Assembly (NCBI RefSeq): GCF_009857745.1
Contig: NZ_WWEN01000001.1
Location: forward strand, 248,001-312,000
Source: Thalassovita mangrovi
GTDB lineage: Bacteria > Pseudomonadota > Alphaproteobacteria > Rhodobacterales > Rhodobacteraceae
Length of the DNA: 64,000 bases
Direction: 5' to 3'
Made by a program: the position numbers and the translations under genes. The number at the start of each line of letters is the position of its first letter. Positions within the stretch are counted from its first letter, which is position 1. The notes below the pieces were generated by a model. It worked only from the letters and a program-made list of their open reading frames with translations, was not told where the DNA came from and made no database searches. Of the stretch, positions 44,411-53,419 are shown one piece after another.

Positions 44411-45502
44411 TTAGTCGGTCTTTGCCGACTTGGAAACAGCTTTCTGCAACGCCGCCACGTCCCTGAACAGGCGCGGCAGGCGGCGCAACCCTTTGTAGAC
44501 CTCGATATGGGTCTCCATCTTCATTGCCGGGTAACCCAGCATGACGCGCCCGGCCGGCACATTGGCCAGAACCTTGGTCGCGCCCCCGGTGATCGCGTGA
44601 TCGCCAATGAACAGGTTATCACTGACACCGGTCTGGCCGCCTAACACGACATTATGACCGATACGTGACGAACCGGCGATGCCGACCTGGGCGCAGATCA
44701 AACAGTCGTTGCCGATTTCCACGTTGTGGCCGATCTGGGCGAGGTTATCGAATTTCACCCCGTTGCCGATGCGGGTATCGCGCACGGTGCCGCGGTCGAT
44801 GCAGCTGTTGGCGCCCAGTTCGACATCGTCGCCGATGCTGACGCTGCCCAGCGAATGGATGCGGGCATAGCTTTGCGACGCCAGGTCACCCTGATCGCCC
44901 AGGCTGTCGCGGACCCGTTCGATGGTGGATTCCTCGGGCGTGACGAAGGAAAACCCGTCGCCGCCCACCACTGCGCCGGGCTGGGCGATGAAGCGTGCGC
45001 CGATGGTCACCCGGGCGCCAATCTTGACCCCTTCGCGCAGATAGGCGCCTTCGCCCAGCACTGCATCGTTGCCGATGAAACATTGCGGCCCGATCACCGA
45101 TCCGGCGCCGATCCGGGCGCCCGCGCCGATCACCGTCAGCGGGCCGATGGAAACGTCATCGCCAAGCTGCGCCGAAGGATCGATCACGGCCGAGGGGTGA
45201 ATACCCGGCGCAAACCCCTGCCCCGGGTCCATCATCGCCGACAGCCCCGCCATGGCGAAACGCGGCCGCGGCGCGGTGATCGCCGCCTCAAGCCCCAATG
45301 CCTGCCAATCGGCCCCGGCCCAAAGCATCGCCGCGCGCGCCTGCCCCTTGGACAGGCCGGCAGCGAAATCGGGCTTCATCGCCAGCGCCAGGTCACTGGC
45401 CTGTGCCATCGCCGGTTCGGCCACGCCGGACACGATCAGATCGGTATTGCCGAACGCCTCGGCCCCCAAAGCGGCCGCGATTTCCTTGATGCTGTGGCTC
45501 AT
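44411..45502 (-). CDS. lpxD: LpxD-family UDP-3-O-acylglucosamine N-acyltransferase
   Basis: A 363-residue LpxD: an N-terminal uridine-binding domain (about residues 1-100) and a left-handed beta-helix of hexapeptide repeats (about 105-330) with the catalytic His in [14 protein letters not shown] near 250. LpxD adds the second 3-hydroxyacyl chain in lipid A synthesis. It is not flanked by bamA, fabZ or lpxA but by its own ACP and condensing-enzyme genes, so it may be a second, specialised copy. Confidence 0.85.
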   Translation of the reverse strand: MSHSIKEIAAALGAEAFGNTDLIVSGVAEPAMAQASDLALAMKPDFAAGLSKGQARAAMLWAGADWQALGLEAAITAPRPRFAMAGLSAMMDPGQGFAPGIHPSAVIDPSAQLGDDVSIGPLTVIGAGARIGAGSVIGPQCFIGNDAVLGEGAYLREGVKIGARVTIGARFIAQPGAVVGGDGFSFVTPEESTIERVRDSLGDQGDLASQSYARIHSLGSVSIGDDVELGANSCIDRGTVRDTRIGNGVKFDNLAQIGHNVEIGNDCLICAQVGIAGSSRIGHNVVLGGQTGVSDNLFIGDHAITGGATKVLANVPAGRVMLGYPAMKMETHIEVYKGLRRLPRLFRDVAALQKAVSKSAKTD

Positions 45503-45535
45503 GCGATTGTCCCCGGTGATCTTCCGGGGACAGAC

Positions 45536-47149
45536 TTAGCCGCGAACCGCGTCCAAGGCCACCCCTGCCTGTTCCAGCGCGTTCCAGATCTTGCCGTCAC
45601 GGCCGTAAACGTCGCGGCGGTAATGCGCCTTGCCCTTGGCCGGAACGGTGGCGGTGCGATAGATGATGTGCACCGGGATGTTCTGCACCAGGTCGATCTT
45701 GGTCTCGCGCCCGGTCTTCAGCACGTCGTGGAAGGTCCCTTCGGGATCGTCGGTCTGCCGCGCCAGCAGCGCATAGGCGAATTCGAACGGTTTCTGCAGC
45801 CGGATGCAGCCGTGGCTGTAGGCGCGGGTTTCGCGCGAAAACAGGCTCTTGGCCGGGGTGTCGTGCAGATAAACGTTCTGCGGGTTGGGGAACATGAATT
45901 TCACCAGCCCCAGGGCGTTGCGGTTCGACGGCGGCTGCTTGATGTCGAAGGGGAAGTTGCCCTTGTCGAACTGGGTGAAATCGACCTCGCCGCGATTGAC
46001 CAGTTGGCCGCGCGCATCTGTCAGCCGCAGGTGGCTGACCGCGTTCGGGTCCTTCTGCAGCATCGGCAGGTATTCCTTGACCGCGATCGACCGGGGCACG
46101 TTCCAGGTCGGGTTGACGATCATATGTTCCATCGTGTCGGAAAATTCCGGGCTGCGGCGATCATGCTGGTTCATGCCGACCACCGAGCGGGTTTCGAACG
46201 TAACCTTGCCGTCGTCGATGATCTTGGCGGTGAAATCGGTCAGGTTGACCAGAACGTGGCGCGCGCCGCGATCCTGCGGCAGCCAGCGTTCGCGTTCCAT
46301 CGCGACCATCACCGAATGCAGCCGCTGTTCCACCGGCACGTTGATTTCCGACAGGGTCGAATCCCCGGCCACGCCATCGGTCGACAGCCCGTGATCGGCC
46401 TGGAACATCTGCACCGCGGATTCGATCTGCTTGTCATAGACCATCGTGGCGCTGCGCCCCAGATAGCCCATCCGCATCAGCCGGTTGCGCAGCTTGACCA
46501 CCGAAGCTCCCCGGTCGCCGGGTTCGAGTTTCTTGCCGGGCACGGTTTCGCCCCAGCCGCCATGGGCCATCAGCCCCTGCAGCCGCAGCATTTCCTTCCG
46601 CAGGCGGATATATTCATGCGATTGCGGCGGCAGTTTCTGCATCACCTTGGCCGGATCGCCATTGATCAGGTCGGCCATGTTTTCCGCCCGGTCGCGGTAT
46701 TTGACCGTGCGCACCATGCCTTCGTCGATATTGGACGGCTTCAGGATGCCCGACTGCACGTCGCGGGCATAGCGCAGGTAAGCCTTGGACAGCGCCACGT
46801 CGAGCATGCCGCGATCGCGCGGGGTCTTCGCCGCGCGCATCTGCGCGATCAGCCCGTCGGCGTCGTAACGCGCCACCGGCAGCCCGTGGGTCGCCGCGCC
46901 CTGCAGTGCCGAAATCAGCGCCTGGCGCCGTTGCCGGAATTCTTCGCCCTCGCCGGTCCAGACCGCGCCGAAACCGTTTTCGCGGTAAAATCGCGCCAGT
47001 TCACGATCATCGGAGGCATATTCGGCAACCGCCTGACCGAAGGCCGGCATCTGCGCCTGCACCGGCTGCGGCGCAACCGAGGACAGCACACAGGCGGTCA
47101 GGCAAGCCGCTGCGAAACGGGAAAAAGAAGAACGGGTCAAAGGCAGCAC
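45536..47149 (-). CDS. Murein L,D-transpeptidase (YcbB-like)
   Basis: A 537-residue periplasmic enzyme. Signal peptide to about QPVQA at residue 31, a peptidoglycan-binding domain with LRNRLMRMGYLG near 225, and a YkuD catalytic domain with the active-site motif AYSHGCIRLQKPFEFA near 430. It would form 3-3 crosslinks or attach proteins to peptidoglycan. It lies 33 bp after lpxD on the same strand and diverges from the DUF882 peptidase, another wall gene. Confidence 0.88.
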   Translation of the reverse strand: MLPLTRSSFSRFAAACLTACVLSSVAPQPVQAQMPAFGQAVAEYASDDRELARFYRENGFGAVWTGEGEEFRQRRQALISALQGAATHGLPVARYDADGLIAQMRAAKTPRDRGMLDVALSKAYLRYARDVQSGILKPSNIDEGMVRTVKYRDRAENMADLINGDPAKVMQKLPPQSHEYIRLRKEMLRLQGLMAHGGWGETVPGKKLEPGDRGASVVKLRNRLMRMGYLGRSATMVYDKQIESAVQMFQADHGLSTDGVAGDSTLSEINVPVEQRLHSVMVAMERERWLPQDRGARHVLVNLTDFTAKIIDDGKVTFETRSVVGMNQHDRRSPEFSDTMEHMIVNPTWNVPRSIAVKEYLPMLQKDPNAVSHLRLTDARGQLVNRGEVDFTQFDKGNFPFDIKQPPSNRNALGLVKFMFPNPQNVYLHDTPAKSLFSRETRAYSHGCIRLQKPFEFAYALLARQTDDPEGTFHDVLKTGRETKIDLVQNIPVHIIYRTATVPAKGKAHYRRDVYGRDGKIWNALEQAGVALDAVRG

Positions 47150-47472
47150 GGGAACGTCCCTTCGGTAATCAGCTGGTTTCTATATAACGACCATATCTCG
47201 CGAAATTTGCCCACTCTGTCCATTCACATTTGCTCCAACTGCGGCATCTCGACCGCGCTGGTGCAGTTGTGCAGCGGTTTGGCCGCCCCCCGATCACATT
47301 TTAGCACTTATCAGCAAAAAATCGCCGAATCCTCTTGAAATGCGCATTTCGCGCCAAAACGGCGCTTGGTGGAATGTTTCTTGTATGTAATAAAAAGCCT
47401 GCATCTGGGGATGAGATGGCAGGTTCCGCGTAACATCGCGGACAACAGGACAGCGACAGGACGGGCGCTACT
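47150..47472. other. Divergent intergenic region between two cell-wall genes
   Basis: About 320 bp. It contains a perfect 14-bp palindrome GAAATGCGCATTTC (47337-47350), a GCGCC/GGCGC hairpin right after it, and near the DUF882 gene two small stems (CCTGC/GCAGG and TCCGCG/CGCGGA). No gene is seen. The palindrome is a fair operator candidate for either flank. Confidence 0.4.
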
Positions 47473-48042
47473 ATGACTATAAACAGCTCTTTGAGCTTGA
47501 CGCGGCGTGGGCTGCTGGGCGCTTTTGCGGCCACCACGATCGCCGCGGCACCGACGTTTTCCAACGCAGCGGGCTTTCTTCGAGGCTCCGGCGATATCCG
47601 CCGGATCAAGATGTATTCCGGCCGGACCGGCGAAAAGCTGGACATGATCTACTGGATCGAGGGCGAATATATTCCCGACGCGTTGAAGGAAATCACCCAC
47701 TTCATGCGCGACTGGCGCACCAACACCACCAAGCAGATCGACGCGCGCACCATCGATATCATGGCCGCGTCGCATAACCTGCTGGATGTGACCGAACCCT
47801 ACATGCTGCTGTCGGGCTATCGCAGCCCGCAGACCAACGCCATGCTGCGGTCGAAATCGCGCGGCGTTGCCAAGAATTCGCTGCACATGCAGGGCCAGGC
47901 CGCCGACCTGCGGCTGGCGTCGCGGTCGGTCAGCCAGATGGCGCGCGCCGCCGCGGCCTGTTCGGCAGGCGGGGTCGGCCGCTATTCGCGGTCGAATTTC
48001 GTGCACATGGATTGCGGCCCGATCCGCACCTGGGGCGCGTAA
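47473..48042 (+). CDS. DUF882 (YcbK-like M15) peptidase, Tat-exported
   Basis: A 189-residue protein. The N-terminus TRRGLLGAFAATTIAAAP is a twin-arginine signal. The C-terminal domain has the metallopeptidase pattern of peptidase M15 relatives: SGYRSPQTNAMLR near 118, LHMQGQAADLRL near 138 with the zinc His and Asp, and NFVHMDCGPIR near 177. Predicted to trim peptidoglycan peptides. Divergent from the L,D-transpeptidase gene, suggesting joint cell-wall roles. Confidence 0.85.
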   Translation: MTINSSLSLTRRGLLGAFAATTIAAAPTFSNAAGFLRGSGDIRRIKMYSGRTGEKLDMIYWIEGEYIPDALKEITHFMRDWRTNTTKQIDARTIDIMAASHNLLDVTEPYMLLSGYRSPQTNAMLRSKSRGVAKNSLHMQGQAADLRLASRSVSQMARAAAACSAGGVGRYSRSNFVHMDCGPIRTWGA

Positions 48043-48074
48043 GCAAACAGACGAAACCCATTCATCCCCGAATA

Positions 48075-48105
48075 AAAAAACCCGTCCGATCCGGACGGGT
48101 TTTTT
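48075..48105. terminator. Bidirectional intrinsic terminator
   Basis: AAAAAACCCGTCCG/CGGACGGGTTTTTT, 14 bp, loop ATC. A- and T-runs on both sides serve the converging DUF882 and cytochrome b genes. Confidence 0.85.
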
Positions 48106-48136
48106 CTTTGTCGAGTGGTGGCGGGGCGCGCCCCAC

Positions 48137-48799
48137 TCAGCATTCCGGCTTCAGCCGCCCCGGCTCGTTGGTTTCCAGATACGCCTCTTGCTCCGGCGTC
48201 AGGTCGATATCGTCATAGCCGGTGATCATCGGCTTCACATGCTGGCGGAACCCGTGGCCCACGGTCAGCAGATAGACGTGAACGATGATGAAGACGACGA
48301 TCACATAGGCGGTCAGCAAGTGCAGGTTGGACACCACCCACAGCGCCTGCGCGCCCTCTGCCCCGGTGCCCCAGAAATTATAGCTGAGATAGGCCAGGCC
48401 GGTGATCCAGATCACCGGGAAGATCACCCATTTCAGGAAGAAATAGGTCGCCGCCTGCAGCGGGTTGTGCTTGCGCCAGAAGATTTTCTTGTACGGGTGC
48501 TCTTCGCCCTTGAAGACGCCGTAAGCATAGAAACGCGCGACCTGGAACATCCCTTCGGTGGTCGGAATGAACTGCCGCCAGGTTCCGGTGGTGAACAGCC
48601 AGAAGGCGGCGAACACCCACAGCGCCATCAGCGCAAACGCGATGATCGTGTGCAGCATCACCGCCGGCCCGAAGGGGATCAACGAATGAACCCCGTTCAG
48701 CCCCATCCCGGTGAACAGCAGCGCCATGATCAGCGTCATCTGCGACCAGTGCCAGAACCGTTCGAACCTGGGATAGACCTTGACGCAGCGCTTAGTCAT
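48137..48799 (-). CDS. Cytochrome b (b561/hydrogenase-type) partner of the octaheme cytochrome
   Basis: A 220-residue membrane cytochrome b with four helices and haem-ligand histidines in ERFWHWSQMTLIM, VMLHTIIAFALMAL, NLHLLTAYVIVV and IIVHVYLLTVGHG. This is the di-haem quinol-oxidising type found in hydrogenases and thiosulfate reductases. Its start overlaps the octaheme gene by 8 bp, so the two proteins are almost certainly a unit passing electrons between quinone and periplasmic haems. Confidence 0.85.
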   Translation of the reverse strand: MTKRCVKVYPRFERFWHWSQMTLIMALLFTGMGLNGVHSLIPFGPAVMLHTIIAFALMALWVFAAFWLFTTGTWRQFIPTTEGMFQVARFYAYGVFKGEEHPYKKIFWRKHNPLQAATYFFLKWVIFPVIWITGLAYLSYNFWGTGAEGAQALWVVSNLHLLTAYVIVVFIIVHVYLLTVGHGFRQHVKPMITGYDDIDLTPEQEAYLETNEPGRLKPEC

Positions 48800-50444
48800 G
48801 CTTGTGCCCTCCTTTACCCTTGCCGGAAATCACCCTCAGCGCCGCGTGGAACAGAACGCCCGCGATCGCCGCCAGCACCATCAACCGCCCCAGCAGCCCG
48901 ACGATGCCGGTGCTGTCGGTGCCGGGCAGATAGACCCCGGTCAGACCGGCCATGCGGCCGTTCTTGCTATGGCATTCCTCGCATTGCACCGCGTCGGCGG
49001 CGGGCGCGACCATGTGGGTGGTCGGCCAGTACATATAGGTGTCGACGAAATCGAACTTGCCGGAATATTCGGCGCCTGCCGCCTTCATCCCCGCGTCGAT
49101 CGCCTTGGCCCAGTCGAAATTGGTCCAGAAGGCGGTGTCGGTCGTGGGGCCCCAGACATGGGTATAGACCAGGTGGTTCAGCTCGGTGTCATAGGCTTGG
49201 CGCCCCACCATCCGCTTGAACGGCCAGATCCGCGACACGCCGTCATCGGGATCGCCCTTGATCGGGTTGACCTCGACCGGCTTGCTGGGATCGATGACGC
49301 GGTCGGCGGTGGTGTATTCCACCTGGCCGTCGAACCAGGCGTAATAGGGCACCACGTCCTCTTCCCATTCGAAATCGCCCTTGGTCGACAGGTAGGTGTG
49401 CAGTTCCTTGCCGTCCGACTGGGTGAAGTTATGTTCCGCGATCGGCTTGCCTTCGGGGCTCAGCCGGCCGGCGGTGGACCAGTCCCAGAAGGTTTTGGTG
49501 GCCACGCCGCCGCGGGCGAATTCGGGAATGTGGCAGGTCTGACAGGCCAGCTTGTCGGTGTGGTCGTTCAGCTTCATGCCCTTGATATTGGCCGGGTGCG
49601 GGTCGGTGCCGTGACAGCTTTGGCAGGTCGACACGGTGCGGGCCGATCCCGGCTTGCCGGTGCCCACCATGTCCGAGGCATGGGTGGCATAGCGCGACCC
49701 GTCCCACTGGTGCTGATCGCTGACGTGGCAGGTCGAACAGGTGAAGTTCTCGCCCTCGGGCGACATGTGCACATCGACCGATTTCGCCGGGCTGTAGAGC
49801 GCCGAGGACAGATCGCCGTGTTTCACGTTATCGCCGCCGCCGCCGTAGAAGTGGCAGTTGCCGCAGTTGTCGCGCCCCGGCATCCCCACCGATTGCGCCG
49901 CCTTGGCCAAGTCCACCGGCCAGGCATCGGCGCCGGTGATGGTCTTCATGCCTTGCGGCACCGGGGCCAGCGGCGGATTCCCCGCCAGGGTGGCGGATTT
50001 GGTGTATTGGCCGGACCGGTCGTGACAGACCAGGCAATCGACCGCATTGGATTGCTGCGGCGGCGGTTGCGACATGTCTTCCCAGCCGTAACCGGCATGG
50101 CACGAGGTGCAGCGCGGCTCGTTCCCCGCGACCGAGCCGCAGAAGGAGTTGATCACGTTCGACTTGCCCAGCTGCTGGCCGGTTTCGGGATGGGTGAAAT
50201 CCCATTGGAAATGGATCGAATGCATCACCTGGTCGCTGGCCTCGGTATGGCAGGACAGGCAGGCTTCGGTCACTTCGGGGCCGGATTGGAAATCCTTCTG
50301 CAGGATTTCGAACTTGGAATGGTCTGCCGTGCTGCCCGAGCCGGGGATTTGCGGCGCCGCCGTATCCTGCGCCCAGGCGCCGGTGATCCCGGCCAGTCCC
50401 AGCAGGACGGCCGCCACCGATCCGGTGAACAGGTTGTAACGCAT
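48792..50444 (-). CDS. Octaheme tetrathionate reductase-family cytochrome c, membrane-anchored
   Basis: A 550-residue exported cytochrome. Signal peptide to about ITGAWA (residue 25), then exactly eight CXXCH motifs (CLSCH, CTSCH, CLVCH, CGNCH, CSTCH, CQSCH, CQTCH, CEECH), the Otr arrangement. The Shewanella Otr enzyme is soluble and reduces tetrathionate, nitrite and hydroxylamine in vitro. This protein adds a C-terminal helix (GLLGRLMVLAAIAGVLFHAAL) and a basic tail, so it is membrane-bound. A perfect FNR site lies 64 bp upstream. The true substrate is unknown. Confidence 0.88.
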   Translation of the reverse strand: MRYNLFTGSVAAVLLGLAGITGAWAQDTAAPQIPGSGSTADHSKFEILQKDFQSGPEVTEACLSCHTEASDQVMHSIHFQWDFTHPETGQQLGKSNVINSFCGSVAGNEPRCTSCHAGYGWEDMSQPPPQQSNAVDCLVCHDRSGQYTKSATLAGNPPLAPVPQGMKTITGADAWPVDLAKAAQSVGMPGRDNCGNCHFYGGGGDNVKHGDLSSALYSPAKSVDVHMSPEGENFTCSTCHVSDQHQWDGSRYATHASDMVGTGKPGSARTVSTCQSCHGTDPHPANIKGMKLNDHTDKLACQTCHIPEFARGGVATKTFWDWSTAGRLSPEGKPIAEHNFTQSDGKELHTYLSTKGDFEWEEDVVPYYAWFDGQVEYTTADRVIDPSKPVEVNPIKGDPDDGVSRIWPFKRMVGRQAYDTELNHLVYTHVWGPTTDTAFWTNFDWAKAIDAGMKAAGAEYSGKFDFVDTYMYWPTTHMVAPAADAVQCEECHSKNGRMAGLTGVYLPGTDSTGIVGLLGRLMVLAAIAGVLFHAALRVISGKGKGGHKHD

Positions 50445-50507
50445 GGCTCGGCCCCCCTGGCTGGACGTAACTCATTGCAGTCAGCATGGAAATTTGCGGC
50501 TACGTCG

Positions 50508-50521
50508 TTGATCCAGATCAA
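50508..50521. promoter_or_regulatory. Perfect FNR-type site
   Basis: TTGATCCAGATCAA matches the FNR/FnrL consensus TTGAT-N4-ATCAA exactly. It lies 64-77 bp upstream of the octaheme cytochrome start and about 110 bp before the divergent amidotransferase gene; oxygen-limited activation of the cytochrome is expected. Confidence 0.85.
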
Positions 50522-50630
50522 ACATGTACCACAGCTATGGATTTTAGCGGCGGCCCCGCCGGGTTTGCGCAATGATTGATCCACGTCCCGCAACGCGCTA
50601 CCCAAAAAGCGACCTGCAAGGACGTGAACC

Positions 50631-51368
50631 ATGACCAAACCCTTCCTGATCCTGCAACTGCGCCCCGAGGCGCAAGCCGCCGACGACGAATATGACGCCT
50701 TCCTGCGCAAGGGCGGCATCGCGGCGGGGCAAACCCATCGGATCAGGCTCGATCAGCAAAGCCTGCCCGATCTCGGCCTTGCCGATTACGCCGGGGTGAT
50801 CGTCGGCGGCGGGCCGGGCTGCGTGTCCGACCCGGCAGAAACCAAGGACCCGGTCGAGGCGCGGATCGAGGACCAGATATTGTCGCTGATGCCGCGCATC
50901 ACCGAAGGCGACATCCCGTTCCTGGGCTGTTGCTATGGCATCGGCATCCTGGGCCATCACCTCGGCGCCAAAGTCAGCAAGGACCGTTTCGGCGAACCGG
51001 TCAGTGCGGTCACCTGCAACCTGACCGGCGCGGGCGCGGCCGATCCCCTGCTGGCCGGTGTCGCGGACGGGTTCGGCGCCTTTGTCGGCCACAAGGAAGC
51101 CCTGCAGCACCTGCCCGACGGGGCGGTGCATCTGCTCAGCTCCGGCCCCTGCCCGTTCCAGATGATCCGTTACAAATCAAACGTCTACGCCACGCAGTTC
51201 CACCCCGAGGCCGACAGTTCGGTGTTCGAGTTGCGCATCCGGCTGTACAGGAACAAGGGCTATTTCCACCCCGACGAGGCAGACGACCTGATCGCCATGT
51301 GCCGCGCCGCCGATGTGCATCAGCCGGAAATCATCCTGCGCAATTTCGTGACGCGCTACGGCGGTTGA
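50631..51368 (+). CDS. Class I glutamine amidotransferase (GMP synthase-like)
   Basis: A 245-residue stand-alone glutaminase-type domain. The oxyanion strand GGGPGC lies near residue 65, the nucleophile Cys in FLGCCYGIGILGHHLG near 103, and the His-Glu pair in ATQFHPEAD near 190, so the triad is complete. No synthetase domain follows, so it is not GuaA. Relatives cut gamma-glutamyl bonds in various pathways; the substrate cannot be read. Confidence 0.8.
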   Translation: MTKPFLILQLRPEAQAADDEYDAFLRKGGIAAGQTHRIRLDQQSLPDLGLADYAGVIVGGGPGCVSDPAETKDPVEARIEDQILSLMPRITEGDIPFLGCCYGIGILGHHLGAKVSKDRFGEPVSAVTCNLTGAGAADPLLAGVADGFGAFVGHKEALQHLPDGAVHLLSSGPCPFQMIRYKSNVYATQFHPEADSSVFELRIRLYRNKGYFHPDEADDLIAMCRAADVHQPEIILRNFVTRYGG

Positions 51369-51438
51369 ACCGCTGCCCGCCCATGCGAACATTAGAAATC
51401 CGGTGTCAGCGCGCCCGGTTTAAATTTCTGGTGAAAAG

Positions 51439-51515
51439 TGGCGCACCCATCAGGATTCGAACCTGAGGCCTCTGCCTTCGGAGGGCAGCGCTCTATCCAG
51501 CTGAGCTATGGGTGC
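51439..51515 (-). tRNA. tRNA-Arg (anticodon CCG)
   Basis: On the minus strand the acceptor stem GCACCCA/TGGGTGC, D arm AGCTCAGCTGGATAGAGC, anticodon stem CTGCC/GGCAG with loop CTCCGAA (anticodon CCG) and T arm CAGGTTCGAATCCTG all fold. Discriminator G and an encoded CCA (51439-51441) complete the gene. It lies between two convergent units. Confidence 0.95.
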
Positions 51516-51576
51516 CTGGCGCTCTGATTAGCGCAAGCGATTTCCGGGTGCAATCGGTAACCCGCCCCGGAACGGT

Positions 51577-51607
51577 AAAAAAATCCGGGCGGGACAGCCC
51601 GCCCGGA
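51577..51607 (-). terminator. Terminator of the suf operon
   Basis: On the minus strand TCCGGGCGGG/CCCGCCCGGA, 10 bp, loop of 4, followed by seven T. It starts 9 bp after the sufS stop codon. Confidence 0.88.
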
Positions 51608-51615
51608 CCGGCCTG

Positions 51616-52836
51616 TCAGCCGAACAGCTCGTGCGCCAGTTCCAGCGCCTCGACCAGCGTGTCGATTTCAGCCTTGGTGTTGTAGAGCCCGAACGACGCC
51701 CGGCAGGTCGCCGACACGCCCAGGTGATCCATCAAGGGCCCGGCGCAGTGATGGCCTGCGCGCACCGCGACGCCCTTCTTGTCGAGGATCGTCGAAATGT
51801 CATGGGCATGGGCCGCGCCGTTCATGGTGAAGGAAAAGATCGCCGCCTTGTGCGAAGCATTGCCCTGCACGTTGAGCCAGTTCAGCCCGGTCAGACGCTC
51901 GGTCGCATAGGCGCACAGACCGGCCTCATGCGCGGCGATGTTTTCCATCCCGAGATCCATCATGTAGTCGAGCGCCACGCCCATGCCGATGGTCTGCACG
52001 ATGCCCGGGGTGCCGGCCTCGAATTTCATCGGCGGATCGGCATAGCTCACCGCGTCCTTGCTGACTTCGCGGATCATGTCGCCACCGCCGAGGAACGGAC
52101 GCATTTCCGCCATCCGTTCCTTGCGCACATAGATCGCGCCGGACCCGGAGGGGCCATAAAGCTTGTGCCCGGTGATCGCGTAGAAATCGCAGCCGATCTC
52201 CTTCACGTTGACCGGCATGTGCACGGCGCCCTGCGATCCGTCGACCAGCACCGGCACGCCCTTTTCGCGCGCCGCGTCGCAGATCGCTTTGACGTCGACC
52301 ACGGTGCCCAACACGTTGGAACACTGTGTGATGGCGATCAGCTTGGTCTTGGGGGTGATCGCGTCGATCACCTTCTGCGGGTCCAGCGCGCCGGTGGCGT
52401 CCACATCGACCCATTTCAGCACCACGCCTTGGCGTTCGCGCAGGAAATGCCAGGGCACGATATTGGCGTGGTGTTCCATCACCGACAGGATGATTTCGTC
52501 GCCAGCCTGCATCCGCGGCATCGCCCAGCTGTAGGCGACCATGTTGATGCCTTCGGTGGTGCCGGAATTGAACACGATCTCGTCTTCGTCCGGCGCGCCG
52601 AGGAAACGCGCGACCTTGCCGCGCACCGCCTCGTATTTGTCGGTGGCGAGGTTCGACAGGTAATGCAGCCCGCGGTGGACGTTGGCGTATTCGTGGGAAT
52701 AGGCCTGGGTGATCGCGTCGATCACCACCTGCGGTTTCTGCGCCGAGGCGCCGTTGTCGAGATAGGTCAGCGGCTTGCCGTTCACCTCGCGCGCGAGGAT
52801 CGGGAAATCGGCGCGGATTTTTTCAACGTCATACAT
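51616..52836 (-). CDS. sufS: Cysteine desulfurase SufS
   Basis: A 406-residue class II, PLP-dependent desulfurase that removes sulfur from cysteine for Fe-S cluster assembly. The PLP lysine is in AITGHKLYGPSGSGAIYV near residue 226; the catalytic Cys is in VRAGHHCAGPLMDHLG near 362. MYDVEKIRADFPIL at 52836 is the family start; five upstream codons overlap the previous gene. It is the last gene of the operon; no sufE is seen in the window. Confidence 0.93.
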   Translation of the reverse strand: MYDVEKIRADFPILAREVNGKPLTYLDNGASAQKPQVVIDAITQAYSHEYANVHRGLHYLSNLATDKYEAVRGKVARFLGAPDEDEIVFNSGTTEGINMVAYSWAMPRMQAGDEIILSVMEHHANIVPWHFLRERQGVVLKWVDVDATGALDPQKVIDAITPKTKLIAITQCSNVLGTVVDVKAICDAAREKGVPVLVDGSQGAVHMPVNVKEIGCDFYAITGHKLYGPSGSGAIYVRKERMAEMRPFLGGGDMIREVSKDAVSYADPPMKFEAGTPGIVQTIGMGVALDYMMDLGMENIAAHEAGLCAYATERLTGLNWLNVQGNASHKAAIFSFTMNGAAHAHDISTILDKKGVAVRAGHHCAGPLMDHLGVSATCRASFGLYNTKAEIDTLVEALELAHELFG

Positions 52837-52837
52837 C

Positions 52838-53419
52838 TCAGGACATCCCAACGGATGAGGCTCCGATCAGGAGCAGGAAGAAGGAAAGGCCGATCGCGAT
52901 GCCCAGCATCGACGCGACCAGCACCATGATCGCCTTGAAGATCGACCCGAAGCGCTGCGCTTCGTCGATGAAGGCAACGGTGATCCAGATGCCCCACAGC
53001 CCGGCAACCAACGCCAGGATATCGCTGAGCATCGGCACCGCGAAGAACAGCAGGAACACCACCGCCTGCACCAGCAGCCGCAGCCCCTGCAGCCAGACGA
53101 CCAGTGCCAGCATATCGGAAAGCTGCGCCTTGCCGCCCATCATCTGGCCGATCCAGGTCAGGATGAAAGTGCCGATGACGATACCGCCGCCCAGGATCAT
53201 CGCGAACATCCAGGGCGAGGCGAAGGCGGCGGGCACCATGTCGGGCACCACCATCAGCGGCAGGGTCACCCCGTTGAGGATCGCGTTCAGCACCACGATC
53301 AGCGCCAGCGCGGTCCACAGCAGGGACGTGTCCAGCCGCAGTTCAAGAATCTGCCGCGCGGCGCTGCGCGGGTCGCGCAGCGTGTCGATCGCCAGTTGCT
53401 TCGGATCAGGCAGGTTCAT
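52838..53419 (-). CDS. YIP1-family membrane protein (a)
   Basis: A 193-residue protein with five hydrophobic segments (for example LLWTALALIVVLNAIL near 34, PWMFAMILGGGIVIGTFILTW near 70), matching the prokaryotic YIP1 family. Role unknown. It overlaps the next YIP1-type gene by 14 bp and precedes sufS by one base, inside the suf operon. The two may be a membrane pair. Confidence 0.75.
   Translation of the reverse strand: MNLPDPKQLAIDTLRDPRSAARQILELRLDTSLLWTALALIVVLNAILNGVTLPLMVVPDMVPAAFASPWMFAMILGGGIVIGTFILTWIGQMMGGKAQLSDMLALVVWLQGLRLLVQAVVFLLFFAVPMLSDILALVAGLWGIWITVAFIDEAQRFGSIFKAIMVLVASMLGIAIGLSFFLLLIGASSVGMS

Noticed and set aside
44726-47338. An 870-codon plus-strand frame
   Set aside because: Antisense to lpxD and the L,D-transpeptidase; His/Arg/Gly-rich low-complexity translation without domains.
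49828-50487. Second minus-strand frame overlapping the octaheme cytochrome
   Set aside because: Frame-shifted reading of the same DNA; the CXXCH motifs are only in the other frame.
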